DNA from: Auanema rhodensis | Lineage: Eukaryota > Nematoda > Chromadorea > Rhabditida > Rhabditidae | Direction: 5' to 3' | DNA: 64,000 nt | Assembly (NCBI GenBank): GCA_964057225.1 | Contig: OZ059899.1 | Coordinates: 6,572,001-6,636,000 of the forward strand | Shown here: positions 36,014-48,765 of the stretch, piece after piece | Layout of the letters: each line of letters opens with the position of its first letter | Position numbering within the stretch: position 1 is the first letter of the stretch | Position numbers and translations under genes: made by a program | The notes under the pieces: generated by a model | Database searches by the model: none | Told to the model about the DNA's origin: nothing | Seen by the model: the letters and a program-made list of their open reading frames with translations, nothing else

Positions 36014-36329
36014 ATGGCCAAGCGCACCAAGAAGGTCGGTATTGTCGGAAAGTACGGAACCAGATATGGAGCTTCGCTCCGTAAGATGGTCAAGAAGATG
36101 GAAGTTACCCAGCACTCCCGCTACACCTGCCCATTCTGCGGTAAAGAGGCAATGCGCCGCGAGGCCGTCGGAATCTGGAACTGCTCCAAGTGCCACAAGG
36201 TAACGTAACTATTAAGGCGGTTACTAATTATTTTTTTAGACTGTAGCTGGTGGAGCTTACGTCTATGGAACTGTTACTGCTGCCACTGTCAGGTCAACCA
36301 TCCGTCGTCTTCGTGACCTCAAGGAATAA
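36014..36329 (+). CDS. RPL37A: 60S ribosomal protein L37A (eL43)
   Basis: Exons 36014-36199 and 36240-36329, with a 40-nt intron, give 91 aa. [19 protein letters not shown] is the conserved start. The zinc ribbon is CPFCGKEA...CSKCHK (C-x2-C...C-x2-C). The end [19 protein letters not shown] is standard. C. elegans calls this gene rpl-43. The upstream frame is open, but the start follows TTCTTAG (acceptor-like, probably trans-spliced) by 8 nt. The gene lies 165 bp after tct-1. Confidence 0.97.
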
Positions 36330-36618
36330 GCCTGTTGTTGTTGTTATTTTTCGTCCAATAAATTTTTGGATACGTTCTCGTTGTACTTTTAATAACAATA
36401 TTATTTACTCTGAACAACTCGATTGGAATATTTGTAGTTTCAAAATAAATGCTCTAATAAATACTGGTTTTCGAAATGAGCAATGCTATATGTTTTTACC
36501 AGCCTTTATCGGGTTTGGATTTCATAATTTTATTTCTGTTAAGACCATTCGGGTTCGGTGAAACCGGTTTTGATAGTTCCCATCATATTTTGGGAATGAC
36601 ATTATATACTATTTGAGG

Positions 36619-37470
<852 letters not shown>

Positions 37471-37625
37471 AACAAAATATTACATTTATTGAAAATGTTT
37501 CTCGTTGTACGTAAAAATGCAATAAAAATGACAAGTAAAATAATAAGTGACTAGCGTAAATCTGAAAAATGGTGCACGAATAAAACCCGTTAATTACAAA
37601 ATAGTATTATGAGAAGTAAGAATAC

Positions 37626-39413
37626 CTAGGGTACCCGATTGAATAGCACGTTTTCAGTTCGTTCGGACGCTAAACTCTCTTCGAATTCGTAAGAATCAGC
37701 AGAACTATCGTATAAAATCGAAGTATTAATTTTTGAATCAGTTTTAGGAGTCCCATTTCTGTCCCTCAGGAAATAAAATGTATCGGCAGAGTCGACTCCT
37801 GCGTCCTCAACTATTGTTTTGGTTAACGCCTAAACGATACATCAGAACACAAAATTTCACACTTAACTCACAGTAGATCTATTTTTGAGAATATGAAGAC
37901 GAGATTCGAAAAGTTCAAGAGCATAGTTATATAAAGCAATATCAAGATGATTTTTTTCTTTAATTAATTCTAGCTGTTTGCTTGTAATTAGCGTATCGTT
38001 CGATTTACTTTTCGTCCAATCAGCAAGATGTTTGGTAAATCTGATAAAGATACTATTAGGATATACTATTCAAAAACTTATCAGCACCTTAAGCCAAAAA
38101 GTTCCTCAAACATAAATTGACTATCATCCATTTTTTCTTTAATTCCAAAGTAAGCCAAATTTCTTAGATTATTTTTAGCACTTTCTAACATGATTTTATC
38201 TCGGATATCCTGAGTCATATCATTTCGTGAATAACAATTAACAAGGGTTAAATCAGCTAGCATTCTTGTTTGCCTAAAAATTTATATAATATTAATTATT
38301 ATTTTGACAAATTATATTTTCACTGTACTTACCGATTAAAAGCTAAATTATATGGGCAATGAAGAAATTCGTCAATCGAAACGTCTTCCCAACCAACTTG
38401 GGGATCAAAACACAATGGCAATTCATCAGTAGTAGGTGGACGTCCATTGCACACATGCCTATAAAGTAAATGTTTTATCAAACATTGGCAGTGAATACGA
38501 ATACCTGGATGCAATCCATGTTGCTCCTCTGTTAACATGCCGATACTCAGAAATAAACCTGGTAACTGGTTCGCGCAGAAACGATGTGTAATAATATCTT
38601 CTCTTTTTGTGAGATCCTAAAAAGTGAAATTTACAAAAGCTATTAAATATTACATACCTTCTTTTTTATCTAAAGTAGTATCGACACAGCCACTTACATA
38701 AAGTTCTGTAAAATCAGCATGAAGCCCGCAAACCCAGCCAGTAGAATAACGCGAAAATAACCAAATCTTCAACAACAAAAGATATCCAAATAAATAGAAT
38801 TTTGTATTTTCTTTACCTCATTAAGGTTATTAGGTCGACGACAAGTGCACCTCTTTTTGCCTTTACTACACTGACATGGTGATTCTAGATCTAAATATCT
38901 AACTAGGTATTTTTCAAATGAAGTCCCAGCAGTTTTTTGTATATGAAGAAACACAATGACATCGGTTTGAGTTATATCAAATCTAAAAAAAAACATTTAG
39001 GTAAAGAATGCAGATTTTTCAAAAACCTTTTAGATTTATCTGAAAAAATTTGATTAAACGAAACATCCCATCTACGGTAATAAGATGGGCGAAAATTTGT
39101 GTACACACTATTTTTGAGAGCAAAGTTCCGCATTTCTTCCACAGAATATCTAAAAGAATTATATAGTACTAAAGCTATGTGTATACTTTATGATTTTGGG
39201 CAAGTTCAACTACCTTGTAGAAGCGAATCCATCAGAAAATGAGTTTTCATTGGATGTTGAAGCTAAATAATAAGTTATACCAAACAAGTTTTAAAAAAAA
39301 CCTATAATATAATAAAAAGCAGGTACTCCAACAAATAAAAGTGAGACCACGAGAAATCGACGGGTGAAACATATTGGCACCACATATACTCTATTATTTT
39401 GAGGCCGTAGCAT
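37626..39413 (-). CDS. hst-6: Heparan sulfate 6-O-sulfotransferase
   Basis: Ten minus-strand exons give about 450 aa. A type II signal anchor (FLVVSLLFVGVPAFYYII) follows a short basic cytosolic end. The 5'-PAPS binding motif is VIVFLHIQKTAGTSFEKYLV. A Cys-rich insert (CQCSKGKKRCTCRRP) and FSRYSTGWVCGLHADFTE are HS6ST hallmarks. The 3'-phosphate binding motif is SFLREPVTRFISEYRHV. The late LDIALYNYALELFESRL helix is also conserved. In the Golgi the family transfers sulfate from PAPS to C6 of glucosamine in heparan sulfate, tuning growth-factor and axon-guidance signalling. The last exon is polar and divergent. The stop follows LFNRVP. Confidence 0.95.
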
Positions 39414-40454
39414 TATTTATTGAATAATAGCATGTCTCTGAAAAAGGAAAGCTTAAAGCAATCGTATAATTTCAATAAAAAAAAAGAAATGTATGCTTGA
39501 AATATAAAAGAAAATTAAATAGCTCAATTTATTTCGAAAACGGAACAGTTGTTCACATTTTCTAGAAATACACTGATTGGGTAACAACTATAAGAATATA
39601 GAAAGTGTGGAAATGTAACAATGTTGGTCCAACAATGCCGGTATGAGGCTAAGCAGCCTATGAGCAGATGGCAATTGTCAAAAATATTCGTGAAGTCCAA
39701 TCAAAGAGCAGGGAAGGATGGATAGCAGAGCAGATGGCCAGTCATGATTTGACCAAACATGCACAAGACAATGATGTAATAGGTACAATAACCAATTGGT
39801 ACGATTGTGGAAACTGATAAAAAAACAGAAAAAGAAATACTTTCTGTTCAAACAAATTCGAGCTCAGCGCATGCGCTTAAGGCATTTTGGGGCACAAGTG
39901 CCTCTCAGAGGCATTGATTTTATGAAAGTGTTTGTGGTAATTATTCCCAATGCCCAGATGTTGAATATTCAAACACATGTGTTGAAAATGTGAAACAAAA
40001 GGAAACATAAATATCAAATTTCATCTTTTAAACTTTAAATGGAATGACAGTAATACAATCACAAAATCTGCAATTTTATTGAAATGAAAATAATACATTA
40101 AAATAATTCACAAAGTGTTTTATAGCTTATTTAGATTTAAAATATATAAACACCAGTAAATCATAGTATTGCTGTTAAACGGCATAAATATACCTACTAC
40201 CGGAGGATTTATAGGAGAGGTTACGGTAAAGCCATCTTGTGTGTTAGTCGTGACGTTCATACATCCATTTTCAATTTTTCGAATACTTTAATTAACAGTT
40301 ATTTAACTAATATTAAAAAGTTAAGTTTTAATTGCTAACCAAAGTGTATGAAACGTTGTGATATTGAAAAAATGCATTTTATAGCATTTGTCTAATTTCT
40401 TAAATTGATTTATTTTAAAAATATTTTCATTTATTAATATTTTACAATAATCAG
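39414..40454. other. Intergenic, no supported gene
   Basis: Region between divergent hst-6 and STEEP1. A basic 65-codon open frame at 39796-39993 has no splice context, signal or family match. A mixed-composition patch at 39630-39990 contains short repeats (GAGCAGATGG, AGCAGAGCAGATGG; AGGCATTTTGGGGC). Confidence 0.45.
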
Positions 40455-41366
40455 ATGGCACGTAATGTTCTTGAAGATGATGGCGCCCGGGAAGTGGCTC
40501 ACGTTGAGGATGATAAACATGTTAGATTTTCTTAATTTTACTGTTGATATTAATTTGTTTTAGGGAGATGGAAAAATTGTCGATGTTGAAGATCGTGAAG
40601 AATATTTTGTAAAACCATTGTATACCTATTATTGCGTTTGTGGACAGGTTTGAATTCCTTAAGTTATGTTCTTAGTAAATAATTCAGATGGGCATGATTA
40701 GTGATTGTTTGTTAGCACGAATGCCTTTAAGAAGGCGAGATCATGCGCGAGTGATTGATCCTGCTCGGACAACTGCAAAAACTTTCAAAACCGTTGGTGA
40801 GACTGTTTATGTAAAAAGGTTTTACTTTTCAATTATCTCATTTTTATACGATCTAATAAATCTTTAGGAAGGAAGGCCTGGAGCAGCAATACAGGAAAAA
40901 TTGTACCAAATGTTCTGTTCCATTATTTTATCAACATCCGTTTAATTTAAAATTGACGTTTATTTTCGATCAAGCTTTGCTATCAGCTCAAGAAGTTGGA
41001 GGTTTTAGTGGTAACAATGAAGAACAAAAGGCTAAAAAGGTGACAATATTTTTTTGCTTTTCACTTAAAACTGCTTTATTACAGGTTGTCATGAGAAGGA
41101 ATGTGAAAAACCAAGGAAAAGTTGGCTCAGTTACTGTGTCTACCATGGAAGGCGAAGAAGAGGATGAAATCGAAGCTGTAAATTGGGATTTGATTTGTTT
41201 TTTTTATTAATGTGTGAATATTCAGAGAGAAACAGCTGAATCATACTCCTTAAATGCCAGAATTGTACAAGAAGCTTTGAAACGTAAAGGTATGATCAAG
41301 AACAGAATGATGGGTAATGAAGTAAATGAGGAACCTACTATGAAGAAGCGAGGAACTTTGTTATAA
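40455..41366 (+). CDS. STEEP1: STEEP1 homolog (CXorf56 / UPF0428)
   Basis: Six exons give about 228 aa. Conserved features are [20 protein letters not shown] (first Cys pair CVCG), [32 protein letters not shown] with the second pair CTKC, PLFYQH, FIFDQAL, and the late [21 protein letters not shown] and SYSLNARIV elements. The human protein binds STING and promotes its exit from the ER. Nematodes lack a canonical interferon pathway, so an older, splicing-associated or ER-export role is more likely here. The start directly follows AATAATCAG, an acceptor-like site consistent with trans-splicing. Confidence 0.94.
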
Positions 41367-41938
41367 TTTTAGTTTAAATCATATAATATTGATTTAAAAT
41401 TGTACATTTGATTAGTTATAACTAATAATTAATTATTGTTATTTTCAATACACCAAGTCCTAAATTTACTGAATGGACAACACATAAAACTTCAAACAAA
41501 ACAATTCTTAGGTTTTATTCGTAACTACTCAAGAGGAATTAATGCGAATTGGAGGAATTTTCGATTGTTTGAGATTTCTTTCACTAGTAAAAACAGATAT
41601 TGTATAGTTTGCCTTAATATTTCCTTCCTTTTTTAAGGTGTCATGGGTTTTCAACGTGAATAAGAATAGGCTAGCATGAGGATACAATTTGTCCTATTTG
41701 AGATTTTTCTTTTTTAAAAGCCAAAACAAAAACTTTGCAACAAATAATCTAGTGCTGTAGTACTCTAACAATACCTTTATTATATTTTGTACATTATGTT
41801 GAACATTTTATCAAAACTTTATATGTATAGATAAGGAAGAGACCATTATTAATTTTCTGTACTTGTTCATTTTATTTTGAAAAATGAACTCTACGAAACA
41901 AAATGACGATTTATTTGGCTGTTTAAGTACTGATGACA
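41367..41938. other. Intergenic 3' flank
   Basis: 3' flanks of STEEP1 and of the convergent peptide gene. Nothing coding was supported. Confidence 0.5.
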
Positions 41939-42993
41939 TTAAAACTGTTCGTCTTGTAGATTCCACATAGGTTCTATCATATATTTTTTTCCACGTAGTT
42001 CAACAGTAGCTGGAGGCAAGAGAGTCCGTATCATTTCCTGAAGTTTTCTATTTTTAGTTTAATAATTTGTTGTTTTATGGGGAAAATGCTATAAACGTTT
42101 GAATACTTCACAAAGCTCGTAGACCTCCTAGTTTAAAATGTGGATAACGAGCAAGGGAAAAAAACTAATTTCAACTTAAATCTTCATTCATATGAATTTG
42201 GAATTGAATAAAGATTGTTCTCATCTTTCGAGAACATACCACTTCCTTCCCTTCCATTACGATGTTTGATCGATTCTAAACTTTATGACATCATTTCACT
42301 AACAGTTTAAGTAGCTGTTTTAGAAATGATTTTTAATCTATTTGAAGCTTTAGAAATCAATTATTCATGGTCAAGGAAAGGTACGGCCTACATATTGCAG
42401 GATACAACTGTGCACTACCCTTATTATAGGTCATCAATTTAATTTCATGCCTTTCGATTTAGGTTCACTAAACTTGATATTAAAAATATTTAAAGCGAAT
42501 TTTCACTTATATAAAAATATATATTTATTCTGAAAACGCTGTGTTAAGTTCTAAGTTTAGAGATTTTAAGAGTGAGAAGAGATTTTCTGAATCACAAACA
42601 AAATTCCAAAGCATTTTTATAATATATATATATATATATATATTATAAATGAATATTAATTACTAAAATTATTTTTGAAAATTGAGAAGTTATGGTATTA
42701 GTCAAAAATTTTGTTTAAATTTTTTGTTGCTGTTTGTAAGAATAAAATATTATAAACTATGATGAGCATTTAATAATTGAATAATTATTACATGGGATTA
42801 TAAGTTGTTTCTTTAGTCAGAAATAAACTTGGAAAATAGCATGGCAAACTTTAGTTTTTGGTTGATATTATTATAATCTTAATCTTAATCTTTTCAGTTG
42901 CTGTACCTGTATCCGGGTCATGGAATGCGGTGGAGCTGCATAACATGTAGCCATGAAATAAAGAACGAAAAGTACGAGACCAATAACTTTCAT
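41939..42993 (-). CDS. Small secreted peptide precursor B
   Basis: Exon 1 (42907-42993, 29 codons) and exon 2 (41939-42037, 33 codons) are both phase 0 and flanked by CAG/GTACAG and AACTTCAG. They give 61 aa across an intron of 869 nt. Residues 1-19 are a textbook signal peptide (VIGLVLFVLYFMATCYA before APP). The mature part APPHSMTRIQ... has one dibasic region, RGKK, followed by YMIEPMW and an acidic end. A Gly before KK would allow C-terminal amidation of the upstream fragment. It has no mature cysteines. It resembles peptide C at 47881: both have V-x(0-1)-EL, then a basic pair, then an aromatic/Pro-rich tail. An intermediate exon inside the long intron cannot be excluded. Confidence 0.6.
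42616..42649. repeat. TA-rich perfect palindrome
   Basis: TTTATAATAT at the left is mirrored by ATATTATAAA at the right around a (TA)n core, able to form a cruciform. It lies in the long intron of peptide gene B. Confidence 0.7.
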
Positions 42994-43096
42994 ACTGAGG
43001 TTAACTGAAAGTTTAATATTTCAAAATAAAAACAACATAATTTAATAAGTAATATATCATAAGAGGATGAGATCGAACAAGGTAATGAAGTGAGAA

Positions 43097-43206
43097 ATAT
43101 ATCTATATCTATATAAATATATATATATCTATATATATATATATAGTATATATAGTATATACAAATATTTAAATCTTTAAGTTTATGTATATATATATAT
43201 ATATAT
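43097..43206. repeat. Imperfect (TA)n / TATC microsatellite
   Basis: Long alternating TA with interspersed TATC and TAGTA units. The minus-strand open frame over it reads Ile/Tyr repeats only. Confidence 0.85.
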
Positions 43207-46200
43207 TTATATGAAAGCATATGAATATGTGTATGTCTATATATACTTTCTAGGTAAAAGAGTTCTCAAAATAAGACAATTTGAATAAGAAGTATCCGAA
43301 AGAGAATACGGAACTAAGCTGACTTCGTGAACTAAAAGAAAAATGTTGATCTTCATCCATTCATAGACTTTTCTAACTATTTTACTATAATACTTTATAT
43401 ATATATATATATATAGTATTGAAAAGTTTATATAAGGAAGTCACACAAATTAATTAAGATATATGGAAGAGTGGTTATGCGTTGATGTCTATAAATCTAA
43501 TATTTAATGATAGGAAATTTGTTAAATTGAATGAAAAAGAAACATGAAAAAGGATTGCCAGACTGAGCGTTTAACGATGATTCGTTTCTTATACTCTAAC
43601 TAAAAGTGTGAGAAGGGGTGGGCCCATTATGCTTTTATAGAGATCTTATAACTCTCCACCTATCATATCCCTCCTTCTCTCTTTCTCCCCCCCCCCTCTC
43701 TCTCTCTACTTGAATTTTTATAGCGACAATTTTAGCACAGTAGTATGTGACATTTTGTATTCAAAAGACTTATGAGTAAATCGAGTAACTTTAGTATTGA
43801 ACTATAAAAAATGGTTTTCATAGAAATATATATATTTATTATATATCTATTTTGGATAAGGGAGGTGCGGTTAAATATATATATATACATAACTAATAAA
43901 AAGAAAAATTAGTTATTTCTCGCTGATGTGAAATAAAATATGAAGAATTTGTCTAACACAGCAGTATTAATAAGGCTGAGATAAGAGGGAGGAGCAACAA
44001 CTTCTAGTTTTCAACTAAAAGGAACGAATAGTTTTAAACAGTTCTAACTCCATAAAGTTTTAGTTAATGTTATATACAAACAATGACTTTATTACGAATT
44101 TGTATAGTAAAATAATTGTAAATTACAGTATATTCTAAGTTTGTGTTACTTAAATGAAATGATGAAATAACTAAAGTAATTATGACAAATTTTCAAAACT
44201 GTCTCCACAAGAAAAAAAAGGTTTGTTGAATGAAAACGAAACAAGAAATATTTAGCATTTCAAATACAACATTTTGTACTCAAAAGGATTTCAAAAAATA
44301 TTCTCAATCTGCATATATATATTATATATACAAACATTTAGCTAAAATGGAATGTTACACAATTTGTAAAATTTTATGATATACAAAAATTCTTGATATA
44401 ATATAAGAAAAAAAATGATGAAAAACACAATAACTGATTATATTTCCATTTTGTTAATAATTATTAAATCAACTAAAATGTATTCCATATCATATGACAA
44501 CAAACTTTAAAAGTATTTGAAAAAAATGAAAAAAGAGTTTGAATGTAGGGAGGGGGAGGTAGGTTCTATGACGAATGAATTTTGCATACTTTTATTAAGT
44601 AATCTCGATTTTAAATTCAAAATTGGTTTTTTGGTTTTTTTTATATGAACCTTCAGTTCTCGTATTCATCTCTTATCCCAACACATGAGCGATTTGAGCT
44701 CTAGAAGGAAATGTCGTCGTAGTAGTGATGTCACTGCATATCTTATACATATGTATAAGCTGTCTATAATAAGAATAAAAATATATATGGTAAAAGCTAA
44801 AAGTAAAGACAATGATTTATATTATTTTAATATGCATAATGTTATGCCCTCCCAAGATTTTGAATATAAAAATATGTGAAAAAAAAATTAAAAGGGAAGA
44901 TAGAAATAATGTACATATATGCGGGGTTGCCAAAGGCTATTTCAAAAGAATACGTACACTGAAAAAGGGGAACAAAATTATTTGGTTATGAATAAGAGAT
45001 TCATCTCTTAAGCCCTATATAGGCATATGTGTATATTTAGAATCGGGTGGTCAACCCAGATATATCCTGAAACGTTTTTTAAAATATCAAAGTAGAAGCT
45101 AGGGAAACTTTATGAGAATTGCATATCAGGAGAGATAATAAAGAAATAAATAATTTAAAAAACATTATTTCTTCATTTCTGAAAAGAAAAACGTGTCGTG
45201 TAGGCATCATAGAAAATTATTTTTATAATTGTTCCAACAGAATTAGCTTTTCGAGAAAAGTTCTTTCTTCTTTTCCGTTCCACTTGTAAAATATATGTGA
45301 AATGGTGGAATTAATGAAAATTAAAATACATCAGTTTTTCAATTGTTAAACTCATTATAGGATTTGTGTCATCTTTATCCTTTCAACTATACGACAGCTT
45401 TGAGTCAAATAGTTTTCTAGATTAACGATGATGATCATTTGCTCAAAAAAGGTTAGCTATTACCGGAAGCAGAAAATTCCATTAACATTCGCACTTTCAA
45501 ATTCTCACAATACAAAGTTGGAAATATCAGAGGGGTTAATCAAAAGAAAAAAAAATCTCGAATTAAGTGAGTAATTTGAATTTGTCAAATTGCTATACAA
45601 GGTGAGTACCTTACAGATGCATTTTAATGATAATTTTCTTTATTCAATGTCTTCGAATTATGTGACGTCACTGATTCTAAAAAGTTAACATCCTTATGAC
45701 TGTGACGTACATAGATGACACTGATTGGAACGTCCTCAATAGATACATATTTCAGAATCAAGTTCTAGCTATTTCTAGTGTTTAGCAATTACGTCATAAT
45801 AGCAGAAAACAGAATTTAAGTTAAATTAAACTGTTTAACGTATAAATTAGCCAGTTTATAAGTGCAAATATGTAAGACATGTGTATGAATGCATGTTCTT
45901 ATAAAAAATGTATTTTGTATTTTGCGAAAGAAGTTCAGAAACTTTCCAATTATTTGCAAATTTTGTTTATAATTTTATATTCAATGAAATACTTGTATTT
46001 ATATATATATATGTATCTGCAATATTTCCAAAAAGCTTTTTTTCTGAATGTATTTCTCAGTACAAATTGTTTCCCTGATCCATTTTTTGTTTCATTTTAT
46101 TTTTAAAATTAGTTTTATTATTTTAATTTATTACGATAATTATATAAACATATACATATTGGATATAATGAATCAAAACCTAAACATATTATATATTTAT

Positions 46201-47755
46201 AAATTAAATATTATAATATTTATATGAATACTATTAAATATTATAAAACAAATATTTCTTATACTTATGAGGTTATTACTCCGATAAATGCGTAAAATGA
46301 AATCAATGTAACAATCTTCTTTTATAAGATTAAAGTAAATTTATGATGAAGCTGAAATGAAAAATCGGTTTAATAAGAAATAAAAATTTTAAAAATATTT
46401 CAAACTTTTTTGGTTTAAAAGTTATTTGAATAAGTTTCGTATTCATATAGTTATAATTAAAGAAAAATTACATTAATTATATTATATATTTTAACAATAT
46501 AAAATATTAAATACTAAATCTTTAAACTTAATTTAATTTTTTAAATCCCAAATAATAAAAATTAATAAATTGTCGGTCAAAATGGGTTGAATTAGAACTA
46601 AGGTGTCATGATTGCTAATTCAATTTGGCTTCCTTAGGGCAATTCTTTTCAGATACAGATTTCTAATTGTAGAATAAATAAGACTTCAAATCCTTTCAAT
46701 GGTTTGTAGTATTTTAGATAGTGGCTTCTAATCGTGATAGTTTACTAGTTAATACGTTGAGAAAAAATATTTTAAAACAAGATTTGTGAAGCCATGACAC
46801 TATTACCATACGATTATATAACAGTTATACGTCAGATCTGTAGACGTAATAGCTTTTTCATCTGCTTTGTTTTCTTCTAATTAGAGAAAATAAACCATTA
46901 TGGAAAAAAAGATTAAATTGAACAAAAATATTGTCTAAATAACGAAAGTATAATTTGCCTAAAATTTTTTTTTCATGTTTTCTTTTTTTAATTTTTGTTG
47001 TTTTCCAGTAAATGAAGAACAATAAATCATAAACTGACTTATACATAATGGTTGCTAATATCTTTTTTTAAATTTTTTGTTTGAGACAGATCTCAAAGCT
47101 GAATTGATTAAGAATGTTTTTCAAACTGAAAAAAAAAGATATTTAATTTCTCAATTTTTTATAAGAATAATACAAAACTACCAAAAACAGTAATATATAA
47201 TTCATATAAAAGTAAATGTTAATCTTTTTGATTTCAAATTTTTTCTTTAACTACAGAATAAAAATTCTCTTTGTAATTTATATTTTATGAAAATTTAAAG
47301 AAATTCCAATTATCATGTTCATATTTATGGTTACTGTAACTGGAATATTCAAAATTTCCTTATGTGTTTCAAACAAATCGGTGTATTTTAATTATTTTCT
47401 AAATTTTATATACTTCTTATAATTTAAATTTTTTATAATTTGGTTCTAGTAGTTCTCTTACAAATAATTGTTTCGAAATTACAGACTTTACCAGAGTGAG
47501 TAGTATGTTTTCAGGTTTGCTCGCCTGAAAATGTTCTTCTGAAAAAATGTTTTCCTACAAAGCTTTGCCACCACAATGTCTGAATTTATGTCTGTTTTCT
47601 TAACTGATACCCATTGGGTTTCTTTAAATATTATTATTATTTTCATTATTTGAGCCTCAGGGACATTTGTTCTCTAGCTCATTGATGTGCATTTTTTATT
47701 TTATCTGATTATTCTTCTTTTGCAATAAATTTTTGTGACATGTGAACGAAATTCG

Positions 47756-47792
47756 GGCGGAGCCAAAAGCGGCTCAGCAATATAGGCGGAGC
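47756..47792 (+). promoter_or_regulatory. Duplicated GGCGGAGC boxes upstream of peptide C
   Basis: GGCGGAGC at 47756-47763 and again at 47785-47792, 90-125 bp before the start codon, with AGCGGCTC between them. The surroundings are very AT-rich, so the boxes stand out. The same core occurs near the elt-2 and the 19.7-kb genes. Confidence 0.45.
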
Positions 47793-47880
47793 TATTAAGT
47801 ATAAGAAAGGATCAGACACAAGAAGCTTAAGCTTCAATCATACTTGCAGATTTGACCAGTTGTTTCCAATTTCAAAAAAT

Positions 47881-48640
47881 ATGCGTTTTTTTGTATTTGG
47901 TAAGACTTATATTATTTTTACTATTATAAACATTATATGTTTTATTCAGGATTACTAACTATATCTATTTTACTTCACGTGTGTCATGCCTCTCCAGTAC
48001 ACAGCATTTGGAATGTATTGCCTATGTCTCCAGTAGGTTTTTTTTCAATTTTTAGTAATATATTCTGAGATGATTTTTCAAAAAAAAAATATTCTTTGAA
48101 AGAGGCTGAATATAATTATTTTAAAAATTTTGTTATCCAAAATAGAGAAAAATTTGATATTTTTTATATTGTTTCGGTGAAAAAAATTCAAACATGCTAG
48201 TATCGCAAGGCTTAAAAGGCTCGAACAAGAATAATGGCATGTTAAAATTTAAAAGGAATCGAAATAGAGCAAATAATATCATTTCCATCCATTAGTTGTA
48301 CATATTTTGTGTTACTAGTTTGGAATTTCTATTTATTACGTTTAAAACAACATGTTTTGATCTCTTGGTTTTTGAACAATTTCATCAAAAGCTATATTTA
48401 AAACATTTCAATATTACAAGTAATATACATAGATACATATTTGAATTGAAAAACAATTATTTTTTTAAGATTTAAGAAGTAATTGCAAAATCAAATATTT
48501 TAAACATTTTGAATTTATAGGCTAAACGTATGTATGGACTATATCAACATTTGCCACAATATGTTCCAGTTAAGGAATTAAAAGACAAACGAACACATTT
48601 CATTTTACCACCCATACCATTTTATGAATATGAAGACTAA
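47881..48640 (+). CDS. Small secreted peptide precursor C
   Basis: Exons 47881-47899, 47950-48032 and 48521-48640 join in phase (19 + 83 + 120 nt) to 73 aa. Residues 1-21 are a signal peptide (FFVFGLLTISILLHVCHA). The mature part begins SPVHSIWNVLPMSPAKRMYG and contains dibasic KR sites near residues 42 and 58. The second KR is followed by THFILPPIPFYEYED, an aromatic/Pro-rich acidic tail. No mature cysteine. The start is preceded by CTTGCAG about 33 nt upstream, a likely trans-splice site. Intron 2 is 488 nt. It is a neuropeptide-like precursor by architecture; family not recognised, but it is similar in plan to peptide B. Confidence 0.65.
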
Positions 48641-48765
48641 TATTATATTTTTAGTTTTCATCACCTCAATAAAATGTATTTTATTTTATTTTAAATTCAT
48701 ATATTATAACTATTTTTACTAATATTTCGTAATAATAAATAAATAAAATATTTATTGTAGCAAGG

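Larger units (their letters stand above)
42994..47880. other. AT-rich intergenic DNA with microsatellites
   Basis: About 4.9 kb between two divergently placed peptide genes. It contains (TA)n tracts at about 43097-43206 and 43397-43416, and a C10 run followed by (TC)n at about 43686-43708. The short open frames at 44685, 45879 and 46858 lack signals and match base composition. TATA-like and GA-rich words occur, but no gene could be supported. Confidence 0.5.

Noticed and set aside
39796..39993. Basic 65-codon frame between hst-6 and STEEP1
   Set aside because: No signal, no splice partner and no family resemblance.
42990..43220. Tyr/Ile-rich minus-strand frame
   Set aside because: Reads through TA/TATC microsatellite; only its last part overlaps the region next to peptide B.
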